DNA of 64,000 bases from the NCBI GenBank assembly GCA_002104985.1, contig MCGO01000121.1:1-64000 (forward strand), written 5' to 3'. This DNA comes from Rhizoclosmatium globosum. Taxonomy: Eukaryota; Chytridiomycota; Chytridiomycetes; Chytridiales; Chytriomycetaceae. The position numbers were made by a program, and so were the translations under genes. The notes beneath the pieces are model-generated. The model did not search any database. It had not been told where the DNA came from and saw only the letters and a list, made by a program, of their open reading frames with translations. Shown in pieces: positions 45,921 through 56,700 of the stretch. Numbering within the stretch: the stretch's first letter is position 1; every line of letters starts with the position of its first letter.

Positions 45921-46055
45921 ATGAAATTCAACGATTGTATTCGCGCTAATCAAGAGTTCTCGGATGTTTGCAAATGTTCTGACTCAGTGTTGCGAGTATT
46001 ACAACAGCTTAAACGAGCTGATGGACTCTATGAAACTGCTGTTCCGAGGATCTGA
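45921..46055 (+). CDS. Short open frame, 44 codons, doubtful
   Basis: MKFNDCIRANQEFSDVCKC... ends at 46055. A splice-acceptor-like TTTTTCAG lies 15 bp upstream, and a GTILGGFVGRG-like reading follows the repeat at 46.16 kb. It may therefore be part of a small spliced gene running to about 46.23 kb. Not recognised. Confidence 0.25.
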   Translation: MKFNDCIRANQEFSDVCKCSDSVLRVLQQLKRADGLYETAVPRI

Positions 46056-46091
46056 TAATGAGTTTTCTAACACCGCATTCCACACATACTG

Positions 46092-46151
46092 ATCAGAAGA
46101 TGGATGTTTCTTGTTGTTGTCATCAGAAGATGGATGTTTCTTGTTGTTGTC
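46092..46151 (+). repeat. Perfect 30-bp tandem duplication
   Basis: Two adjacent identical 30-bp units starting ATCAGAAGATGG, each ending in TTGTTGTTGTC. The length keeps any reading frame. Confidence 0.95.
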
Positions 46152-46372
46152 AAAACTTTTGCTGGCACTATTCTTGGTGGATTTGTTGGCAGAGGTTGGA
46201 GCTTGTTTTATCTGGGATGAGGAAGACTAAATCCCAAATATTCCCACTCTAAAGCTTACTGTATAATTTTCGCGCACCAAACATTTCGATCTTCCAAATA
46301 GCAGTCAACTTTATTATTTTTAGAATCCTTCCGAACTTGCGTTGGTAGATAGCGACTTGTGCATATGGTGCC

Positions 46373-47020
46373 TTAATTTGACTCCAACTTTAATTTATCT
46401 AAATCGATTTCTGAATTGACATTGACAGTATCAGAAGGTTCTTCGACGCATGAGAGCTTGTGAACGCGCCAATGGGCCTTTTGGCATTTTACGCTACAGT
46501 ACATGGCACTCTTGCACTTGCTGCATCGCTTGAGACTATTGCTGCTTGCAGGATCGGAATCAGGCTTTGAATCAATAATGTCTCGGCAGGCCCAACACAT
46601 TCTTCTGGCGGTAAGGACGGCCATTCTTTGCACCCATATAGCACATGACTTCCACGGCTTACCAGGCGCACTACTCGCAACTAAGGAAGAGTAAGGGCGG
46701 CCAAAGTTCGAGTCCTGGCAGAAGCAGGTTCCTCTTGCCAAGTTGTGGTGGTAGACAATCTTGTCGACGACGGGCAGCGCCGAGGCAGTGCCCAACTTGA
46801 CGCCGGACCACTCAAACTGTTTCGCAGGATGAAGGTGGCGCAGCAGTTGACTTGTGCACGACCCGCACGCGCACTCGCCCGAGCCAATGCACTTTACTTT
46901 GTGGATTGTGCACGCGTGGACGGCGCAGTCTGAGCACGCGCGGTACGAACAGTCGGGACACACTTTGAGGCGATCAAGGTGGAGTGTTCGTTGGCAGCCA
47001 TTGCATTCGATGGTTGTCAT
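46373..47020 (-). CDS. MYND zinc-finger protein
   Basis: Single exon, 215 residues. The N-terminal Cys-rich region (IECNGCQRTLHL, CPDCSYRACSDCAVHAC, CACGSC) suggests additional zinc sites. The C-terminal module has CWACRD...KRCSKCKSAMYCSVKCQKAHWRVHKLSC, the C-x2-C, C-x2-C, C-x3-C, H-x3-C pattern of MYND fingers, which bind proline-rich peptides. No SET or other enzyme domain. It shares a 57-bp divergent gap with the AT-hook gene, so the two may be co-expressed. Confidence 0.85.
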   Translation of the reverse strand: MTTIECNGCQRTLHLDRLKVCPDCSYRACSDCAVHACTIHKVKCIGSGECACGSCTSQLLRHLHPAKQFEWSGVKLGTASALPVVDKIVYHHNLARGTCFCQDSNFGRPYSSLVASSAPGKPWKSCAIWVQRMAVLTARRMCWACRDIIDSKPDSDPASSNSLKRCSKCKSAMYCSVKCQKAHWRVHKLSCVEEPSDTVNVNSEIDLDKLKLESN

Positions 47021-47077
47021 TTGTTTCTGAGTGGAGTTACTTTGTCACTTCTGCTTTTTTGTTCTCTGAATCCCAAA

Positions 47078-50000
47078 ATGGATGCTCCTCCAAAGAAACG
47101 TCTTGGTCGTCCGCCAAAGAGCGCTGCTTCAGCTCCAGCGCCAGTGCAGCCCGGTCCGACTGGATCGTTTATGCCCGTGGTGAAGTGCGTGCTCAGTCCT
47201 TCATTTGTGACTTTAACTCATGCCAACTACCACATCCTTCTCCCAAATCCCACTTTATTAATTAACCTTGTCTTTATAGGAGAGGAAGAGGGCGTCCACC
47301 AAAGGATCCAAACAGAGCTCCGCCAGATCCAAACACTCCAGCCAGACTTGGCCGCCCTCCGAAGGCCCTCGTAGCCATACGCGAAGCTGAAGAATTGGCA
47401 AGCAAAGAAGCAGAACGAAAAGAACGCGAGCGATTGGAAGAGATTGAACGACGGAGGAAACCCGCTTCTTTGGCTGAAACAAACCTTCAGGGCCTTGTCG
47501 TCCTCGACTACCCTCCTCATCCGTGGAGGTACGCCGCTTTTAATGAGCTCAACAATTATTAATGCTCAAGAGTAGATGGGCTCCTGGCTTCAGACGTGGA
47601 GAAATTGTTTGGACTGAACTTGTACACCCTGCTGTAAGGCTTCATAAACAAAGCGCTGCAGATGTGCCAAATGGTGGAAAGATTTTGTGGCCTGCTGTTG
47701 TTGTGGATCGTTGGGTGAGTTTTAAACATTCTTCTGGCAAAACAAGCTTTTAACCCAACCAAAAGGTGTCCAATCCTCGAGACTCTATCGATCCACGGCT
47801 TGCGGTAGTAAAAGCTGCAACGGCAGATTCCGAAGATGGTGAATTTGATGCCGTCTTCCACCCACTTCCAACATCCAACCCATCTGAATCTGGAACCTTG
47901 AATACGGCTCCTGCAGTAACAAGCACTTCTACAACTGCCACTATTGATCTGTTAGACACGTTTGCACGTTATGAAGTGAAGAATGCGTTGAAAAACGTCG
48001 CTGATTACCATGGAGACGACGAAGACTCTGGTTCAATGGAGGTTGACGAAGATGCGTCGTCTGTCATGGATCTAAATGCCAGCTCAACAAATTCTGTGAT
48101 CGGAGCTGGTGATTTTTATTGATATCGTTTAACCAGTCACTCATGTATTTTCAGATGAGGTACCATCCAACAACAGCAATGGCAATTCAACGACTGCAAA
48201 ACGGCATGTCGTAATTCCGTTCGGTCTTCCAAGCAATCGCGGAGGACGCACAAGCACTCGTGCATCAAGAACAGCCAGTCCCATTTCCTCCTCTGTCTCA
48301 GATGTCGTTTCTGATTTCTCTGTAAGATCTTGAGCATTCTGATTAATTACTCACTAAGCGATCATCATAGGATGTTGACGATGTAATTGCAGCGGCGATT
48401 TCCTCAACAGCAGCCACAGTTTCGTCCTATGCAGCTCCCATCAAGCCCAAAAACCCTCTTCCTTTCGTCGCTCAACCAACTCGTCGTGGTCGTGGCCGTG
48501 GAACTTTCAAAACTCTACTCAACTCACACGTTCGTTTGCAAGATCCAACAGGAATCACCCGTAGCGCCAACACCACTTCAACTTTTGCAGACTCACTCAA
48601 ACGTAAACGAAAGCCAAATCGGGAAAACCAAAAGACGAGGATTACGAAGAAGCAGCTGCATCCAACTCTGATGATGAGACTTCTTCATCTGCTGAATCCG
48701 GGGACCCTGAAACTGGACTTCAAATCCATTATCTTGTCCGCCCATTACCACTTCCCGCCGGTACAGAAGCATTAAACCGAGATGGCACACATCCACCCAC
48801 TCCAACAGATTCAACCCTTACAAAAGGTGTGTTTTATCGACCCGCAGAGCAAGTCATTCCCTTCGCATTATACAACCCAGACTGTCGCGAAGATGTCCTA
48901 TGGAACGTAGCCGCCATGCAAGCTCTCGACATTTCTGGATCATGGGGTGTCCCCGTCCAAGATGCGACCGATCCAGAGGAAGTTGGACTTTGGGGAGACG
49001 TACTTGATGCCATGAACCTTCCACCGCGCGGTGTAGATTCTCCTGGAGGTGGGACGGGGTGGTGGAGTGGCACACTTGTGAACAACGGGAACCCCATGAT
49101 ACTGTAAAACGACCCATCAGTATGAAACCAGGCGGTCTCGACGTATGGGGTCTTGACAAAGAACGCGCCGTGCAACCACTGTTGGCACATGTCCGGCAAA
49201 GTAATTGGGTTGGAAACGATGTGGATACTGTTCCACCTCACCTCACGAATGGAGATTCTTCTTGAGGAGGTTTCGGTTGGGACCTGAGCGAATTCAAGTT
49301 GGTGACATTGTGCGGCTTGGGAGAAATGCAGGTAGAGGACGGGGAGCGATACGAAAGGCGTTGGTTGTTCAACGGAAAGAGGATATGGATCGGTTCATTG
49401 CGGAGCAGAGTAAACGGTTTGGTCCACGGACAGGGTCGCCTCAACGAAGGCCACTTTTTGGAGAGGCTGGAGACGCGGGACCGAAAAAGAGTCAGGCATT
49501 TGCAGTGGTCAATGGAACTGAATTCGTGTTACGCGTGAATGAAGAAGGGCTTGCTGTTGTGGAAGCTGTTACTGGCGAAGGAAACGAAGATTCCATGGAT
49601 GAATCTGTTGGAGACAGTGGATTAGACCCATCAACAGTCTACGGCATTAGTCTGCCTTCCACAGATGGAATCGAGTACCTTGAAGTCACACACATCATCT
49701 TGTCAAGGCCTGATCCCACAGCGGAACAAAAATCAGGCCTCATGTCTCCTGTCGAGTTTCCTCGCAAGTCTGTTCGTCCATCTGTGCAACTTCGCGGTAG
49801 GATATTCTATCGGATTCCATCAGACGGACGCGCTGCACGTTACGTTCCACTCTGGTTTCCAACAGGTGAAGTCCGGACTGTGAATGCAACTGCGGGAGAA
49901 GTATTATGTCGCGTCCATTCACAGTTTCCAAGCGCGACTTTGACTGGTGTTGCAGCGTCTGGTGGGGCTGGAGGATGGAGTGTTGTGACTAGCTTTGGAA

Positions 50001-50146
50001 CATCGACAACAAGTTACAGTATCAATGTTGGAGGTGTTGGAACGGGATGGAAAGGGTCTGGAGGGCTGGAGGAGACAACATTTAGTGGATTCGACTGCAT
50101 CGAGATGATATTTTGCGAGGACAAAAGGATGTATAAATTGCTTTGA
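47078..50146 (+). CDS. AT-hook chromatin protein with a WPAVVVD (PWWP/Clr2-like) region
   Basis: Exons begin 47078-47184, 47280-47528, 47573-47714, 47766 onward; further introns near 48.11-48.16 and 48.32-48.37 kb. Three AT-hooks open the protein (RLGRPPK, RGRGRPPKDP, LGRPPKA), then a charged coiled coil, and RRGEIVWTEL...ILWPAVVVDRW, similar to PWWP or fungal Clr2-type silencing proteins. The second half has an RRGRGRG patch, a conserved YRPAEQVIPFALYN block and a basic loop GDIVRLGRNAGRGRG. The last part is beta-rich. DNA or nucleosome binding is inferred. Frame breaks near 48.61, 49.06 and 49.25 kb look like missing bases. Confidence 0.6.
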
Positions 50147-50301
50147 ATTTTCTTTTTACACTGAAAAAACGATGACTTCTTAAATGAAATTCTCTTTAGA
50201 GGTCTGAAGTTATCTGGTTTAGTTAGTCGAAGTTGTGATTATGGAAGCCAATATCCAAGAACATGATTGGAAAAACCGGAATTTCTTATCGTTGACATTT
50301 T

Positions 50302-50331
50302 TTATTTTGACTCATCATAAAGTCAAAATAA
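50302..50331. terminator. Inverted repeat between convergent gene ends
   Basis: Perfect 11-bp arms (TTATTTTGACT/AGTCAAAATAA) with an 8-bp loop, 156 bp after the AT-hook gene and about 77 bp before the convergent SDR stop. Role in 3'-end formation is only a possibility. Confidence 0.5.
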
Positions 50332-50407
50332 CAGTTTCTTGAAAAAATCAACAAAGAAAGGTGTGCATTGCAGCATTAATCTTCAGAGAGGGACTCAGGA
50401 TATTTAG

Positions 50408-51787
50408 CTAAACTTTTGACAGCCATTGAAACAGTGAAGTGTGGCTCATATCCCAAACGTTCAAATCAGCCCTTTCCTCTTGGCGTAAAGTTATGTCATA
50501 GAACATATAGTCGAAGATACCACGATGAAATATCATAATTGGTCCAAAGTCCAGTGGCGACTTTCCGAACACTTGGGCAATTTGACCAAAGTCGGCAATT
50601 GAAGAGAGTAGTTTCATTATCAAGTAGCTGTTAATGATTGTTGGAGTTTTTCCGTTGTGTAATGTTCGGAATATGTTAGTGAAGAGCATTTGACGGTCGA
50701 TGCTATCAGCATCAACACAGCCAGAAATCCTACAAAAATAGATATAAAAATTTACGTAGCAGAATACATTGAATACTTTAAGCACTCACATGTATGGCTT
50801 TCCAGAACAGACGTCAGATCTCACAGGTCATCAAGAGCATCAGAAAGCAATATATGTGCTCGAGCTAAATCTTCAGCGTGTCCAAACCCTTCTTTAGTAC
50901 CTTTTGGTATGACCAATGGGGAATTGGGATCTTTCATGTGACGCATTATATCAAAGTTACGACCCTTTTAACTTGTGAGGAACGTCACGATTTCTTTTAC
51001 GACTAGTGCTTACCAACACAGCGGCAGCTCTAACAGCAGCAGTTCGAACTGCTGGTGAGTTACAATCGAGGACATATTTTTCTGCAATAGCCTTTGGAGA
51101 ATCTGGTTAAACATCTGCCATTCAGCTTAAAAGTTAACCCTTACCTTGGCTCGGAAATATGGATAAAAATGCTGAACCCTTGTGATTGGTGGAATAGATT
51201 CCATGGTTGGCTTCGAATTATATCCATACTGACAAACAGAGGAAGTGTAAACGACGGATCGGACAGAGGGAGACTTAATAATTATATGAAATCCTGTCAG
51301 TCTGTAATATGAATGTCTGCTGCTCAATACCTTGTAAGCAGCCTCCATAACGTTCCGTGTACCATCAATGTTCACTCGTTTCAAAATCTTGTGATCGTAA
51401 ACACCAAGAGCAATAACACTGGCGTGGTGAATAACGTGTGTTACACCCCTCATCGCAATTTCCATGTCAATAGGCTTTGTTATATCTCCTTGAATGAAGA
51501 GGACTCGTGGCTCGTGAGACCAAGCGTTATGAAGGTCAACAACTGAACAGTACGGCCCAAATCAAGAAGCTGACGGACTGTCAATTTGCCTAGATTCCCG
51601 GATCCTCCATACTAAGTACACTGAGGGATAAGTTTTGACCGTGGTGGACTTGTTTCTAGTGGCAATCAGTTCTTCTGGGGCAGTGATGAAGTGAAGCTTG
51701 TTTGTTGCCAGAATGCCTGAACACGGTATTGTACGTATGCCACAACAAGCAGCAATGCGCCAAGTATATAGTAGCTGCGTAGAACAT
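50408..51787 (-). CDS. 3-beta-hydroxysteroid dehydrogenase-like extended SDR, membrane-anchored
   Basis: An N-terminal helix (YYILGALLLVVAYVQY) precedes the dinucleotide turn GGSGNLGKLTVRQLLDLG, then GVTHVIHHASVIALG and VNIDGTRNVMEAAYK. VVYTSSVCQYGYN follows, and a C-terminal domain with NGKTPTIINSY and FDYMFYDITLRQEE. This is the 3-beta-HSD/sterol C4-decarboxylase branch of extended SDRs, usually ER-bound and acting on sterols. Introns lie near 51.27-51.33 and 50.74-51.12 kb. A missing base near 51.54 kb and another near the C-terminus break the frame. Exact substrate unknown. Confidence 0.72.
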
Positions 51788-51930
51788 TTAAGCGTTACTT
51801 TTTGCTGGCTTTTGGAGTTTCTAGTCACTTAAATTGGGAGTGGAGATCGGTGTTTGTGATGGTGACGACAAACAAAGAACATGCAGAGACTAATGTTTAT
51901 TCATATTATGCCAAAAAGCCATTCCCGGCT

Positions 51931-53695
51931 TCACTTCTTTTCACTTGTCACAGCGCTCCTGGTGGTAACGTCGGCTGCAGAACCAACAACTACTGCCGCT
52001 GTCACATCAGTTGGCACGGGAGCAGCAGTTACAACAGGTGGTAACCATTCCACTTCCATACCAGGCTTACCCTCTACTCTGGTGAAAAAGAAGCTCCACA
52101 ACCACTCACTAAATCCAACCATCTGCCTCGTCGCCTTCTTTACCATAGCCATTGCTCTTTGTTCCATATTGTCCACAACGCCTGCTCCAGCTGTAAGCCA
52201 CCATCCAGCCCGCGCTTCCGCCTCAACTCTTCTGGGAGCTCCAAGAATTGCCGTGTAGAAATGCCTCAACAAAAGGCGGTTGAACAATTCAATGTCTTCA
52301 TGATTCAATGCATGTCCACGACCTTCAAACACAACTAATCGAGCCCCAAGCATTTTCGCCAAATTCCATGAAGTCCGCAAGTGAACAAGAGCGTCTTCGG
52401 TTCCATGCACAACCATTGCCGGAATCTTGCTCCTCAAAAAGTAATTCTTCAGGTCCATGAGACGTTCTTTGCTGATGTTGAAGGCAAGCATTCCACGCAT
52501 CTGTTTTATTGCACTGATGAAGCTTTGTGGTGGTCTGCTATCAATTCTTCCGCCGTGAAATCCGAGCATTATTCGAGGTTGCTTGTGTATCCAGAGTTTT
52601 CGGGGGCGGGTAGATTCAGCCATCTCGAGAGTAGAGGAAGAAGGGCATTAAATTTTTGGGCTTTGCGAGGCCTAAGAGGATTTTGGTGAAGGAGGAGAAA
52701 AGCCAAGGAATTGTTTCATGGGTGGAAGTGCACGGATGCAGTTGTTGATGTAAGAGTAAGGGAGTCGACTCGAGACGGGGCCAGTAGAGCAAGTTCTTGT
52801 GCAATCTATTGTAGAATGTTAGAAAATGCGTTGTTTCAATACAAGGACTGCGATCAAAAGGGTTTCATTCCCGTCCACTGAATCATAGCCCCTTCCACCA
52901 TCGTCCATATATCAGTCATTTCATGTTCTTGAAGAAGACAATGTCCTTATTCGAAGAACTCACCATTCCACCCATGGATACTCCAACGACGTGTGCCTTT
53001 TCCCAACCGAGTTGATCAAGTAGCTCGACAGCATCAAGAGCCATATCCCTCATTTCAAATCCAGAATCAGGAGTAGAAGAAAAGCCAGAGCCTCTGTTCT
53101 CGTAGATGCAGACTTCGAAATCGCCATGTCTCCCAAAAAACTCTGTCTGAAAGCGCCAATTGTCACAAGAGCCTGCCCAACCAGTAATAAACAGAACTTT
53201 ATGTGATCCATGACCATGCAACTCGTGATAGAGATCCACAGGGGCACCACGAGATTGAGCAACGGTTGTTAGGACCTTTGTGACGTATTCATCTTGATGC
53301 AGGATTCTTCGCTGTTGCAGGTAGTTGTACGGAGGAGTAGGCGGTGGCTGCTGATCGGGAGAAGGGGGTAAAGGAGAGTCTGAGTTCGCATCTGAAGAAG
53401 TTGTCGCAGTAGTCGTTGTTGTGGACAGAGACTGAACGGGCGATGCAGGCACGTCAAACAAGCGAGAGGCCGTCCGAGGCAGTCCCCGACCCACGTGGAA
53501 ATCGCGGCTTTGGAGATTGAGCTGACTCAGCAGCGCCGCCGACGGAACAAGCGCAAGACCCGGCGCACGGCCCGCGATCGACGGCGCACGCCAAACGCTC
53601 CGCCGGAACAGCCCTCCATTCTGATTGGTCAACGCACTTGAAAGAACACTCGGATTGCTGCCGCGTCGCTGCATCGTAAGCAGTGAAGAGGCCAT
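51931..53695 (-). CDS. Alpha/beta-hydrolase, probably mitochondrial
   Basis: Exon 1 52964-53695, a 158-bp intron 52806-52963, then the remainder. The basic, Ser-rich N-terminus (MQRRGSNPSVLSS...WRAPSIAGRAP) looks like a mitochondrial presequence. The fold shows VLFITGWAGSCDNW, YENRGSGFS, the nucleophile GVSMGGM, catalytic Asp in VVHGTEDALV and His in EGRGHALNHED. The C-terminus adds a hydrophobic, Thr/Val-rich tail. Esterase, lipase or thioesterase cannot be told apart. Frame breaks near 52.62-52.74 kb. The ATG at 53695 is preferred because the NLR gene ends at 53766. Confidence 0.8.
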
Positions 53696-53765
53696 CAGCG
53701 ATTGGTGTGTTGTTGCACGTTTTTCAACAACCAAAAACACGTGTTGCAAATGGGCCCAGAATCTT

Positions 53766-56700
53766 TTAGACACCAACACCAAAAAGTATAAAAGATTCAT
53801 CTACTTTATTCTTCTGTTTCGATTCCGTCTTCCACAAATCAAAAGAACCCCCTTCAGTGTCAGCGCCAGCAGCAGATGATTCCAACCTCAAGAGAACTTC
53901 TCGCACAAACTCAGCATTATCTCTGAGGCTTTTGAAATCTGGAACGACTTTCTGCTGTAATAAGAGCTCAACAAGACCCTCACTTCGTAATGACGCTGAC
54001 AAACTAGAGCATCATTTCCTTCCAAATCCACAATGTTCACATCTGCCCCATTTTCCATCAAAATCCGAGCGACATAAGGAATATTCAATTTGCAAGCCAT
54101 ATGCAACGGACTGACACCATCCATTCTACAGCGTTCACGAGAGCGCCGAAATTAATCAACAACTTGATGAAGTTTGCTTTTTCTTGTTGAGTTCCCTCAG
54201 CCCCAACCGCCAAATGTAGAACTGATTTTTGAGTATTTGTTGGCACAGCTTGAACATTTGCTCCATTCTCACAAAGAATGCGCGTTGAATCCAAATCGCT
54301 CCTCTTCACAGCAAAAAGCAAGGCGGTCCATCCGTCAGTTGACGTTGCTGAATTAACGTCGGCTCGATTTTCTATCAATTTGGCAACACAACTTGAATGG
54401 CCATTCTCAGCAGCATAGTGAAGCGCGTTTTGTAATCTGCATCTAGGGAATTGACATCCACAACTCCCTTTTCGAGAATTAATTCCATAATTTTCTTATG
54501 GCCTGCGTTGGAAGCTATATGCAGAACTGTGCGATTTGTTCATCAATTACCCCAATTGAGCTCCATTTCCAACAATAGCTCAAATGCTTTTGTACGTCCA
54601 AATGAGCTGCAAGTAACAAAGGATTCCAACCTCCAAAATCGCCAATTCGTCCAGGTTTACCACCATATCCACCGAGCGCCAGCGTCCAAAAGAACTCGTA
54701 TTACTTCTAAATGACCATGCCAACAGGCAATATGAAGTGCGGAAAACTCTTGTTGCATTGCAACAATAGCATTGACTTCAATTTTTTGCTCAATCAAATA
54801 TCTAGCAATTTCTGCATGTCCATTTTGTGCTGCCAAATGAAGCGCGTAATATCTCCCATTTCTATTTGATGATTGATTTTAGTTCCTGCGGTTACGAACA
54901 TCGGAAAACTTACCAGTGCGAGCGTTGATGTTTACAAATCCTCCGACACAAGTAATTTTACAGTTTCCAAGTGACCATACTGCGACGCTTTAGCTAATGC
55001 CGCATAATTATCGTCACTTCCAAACCACCATTATCGAAGAGAAACCGAACGACATCCGTGTGTCCATTTTGGGCAGCCAGATCCAAAGGTGTGAATTCAG
55101 AGTCTTTGGCAGCGATGCTGACGTTTGCACCCCTGCAAATCAGTACTTTGACTGCATTCAACAGTCCATTTTGCGCAGCGAGGTGAAGTGGACTCAAATT
55201 TGTATTTGTTACAGTGTTCACCAAAGCACCAGCTGATATAAGTGCTTCTATGGTCTCAACATGTCCATTTTGGGATGCAAAATGAAGCGCCCTACTTTGA
55301 TTCAAAGTTGCAGCATTTGGGTTAGATCCATTGGCGAGCAAAAGGGCAACGACTTTTGTGTCTCCATTTCGAGCAGCCAAGTGAAGTGGCGTCGTTTTGT
55401 CCAAGTTGGTTGCATCGACAAAGGCCCCGTGTTTTAGTAATGTTTCAATGGCACCACAATGTCCGTTTTGACTCGCATAATGAAGTGGCGTCTTCTTGGT
55501 GCGGTCAAATCAGCGGCATTGATCGCTTTTTGACAGACTTCCTGAGAGAAGAGGAACGAAAAAATCTCAGAATTATAAAACTCAGCCGCGTAATGGAGTA
55601 TTGAAGCAGCTTGGCGTCCATTTTTGGACAAAGGATCTGGGGTTTGATGAAATAATTCTTTAACAAGTGATACATCTTGTTTCCAAACCGCAAGCTGAAG
55701 TGGTGTCTTTGCATAAAAAAAATATTAGTTTCAGCAAACTAAGCTCAAAGAAACGAACCATAGTTTTGCTCAATTCAATCAATTTTTCGTTTCGCTTCAT
55801 CATTTTGAGATACTCGTAAATATCGCCTGATGCATAAGCGACAGGAGGTCGACCAAAGGAATCAATGGCGTGGACGTTCGCACCATTCTCGAGCAGAACT
55901 TTCACGGTCTCCAATGACTTTGACCGAATGGCAACATGCAAAGCGGACCTATTACACTCGCCTGCATGTTTATTCTCGAATGGAGTGAATCCTGTGCAAT
56001 TGACGTCAACTAATCCCGACTCAATCAGTGTTCGGCAAATTCTTGAAAGACCATGTTTAGCTGCTTCGAATAATGGCGGGGAGAGGAAGTATTTGAGCCT
56101 AAGTAGCAAAGAAATAGATGCACCAGAAGAAACCAGCTGGACAAATAGCGCCTCGTTTTCGGATGCAATCGCAAACGCTAATGCAATATCTCCATACTTT
56201 CTTACGAACGCAGAGATGTTTGGAGGGAGCGCCATTTCATCCAAATGAGTGTGCCAGTAATTGATGGCATAGAGAGTTGAAGCAGGTAACGTAGAAGTAA
56301 TGACAATCAGTTGCGGTGTTCCCAATAGAAGATTGATTGCATCATTTTGTAGAGGAACGTCGTTCGGAAATTGACTGAGAACTGACGCCAAAACATCAAG
56401 GCAATTAGCGGCGATGTGTTTATTACAAGCGGCTGTGTCCACATAGAAGGCTTGGTTTGTACATCTGTGCGGGTTCGTGAAATAATCCTTGACGCTCTTA
56501 TGAATCACTGAAACTCGAGAATCAGTGATTTTGAGAATCGAGCGAAACTGTTAGACTCGTTAATATGGATTGTATAAACAGCAAGAAACAAACCTTGGCA
56601 ACCAACAAGGCGACATCAACAATATTGATTCCTGCCATGACACTCAAGCCTTCAAAGTCAAGAGGTTCGCGAACATTCAAAATAGCACCCATCACTGCTT

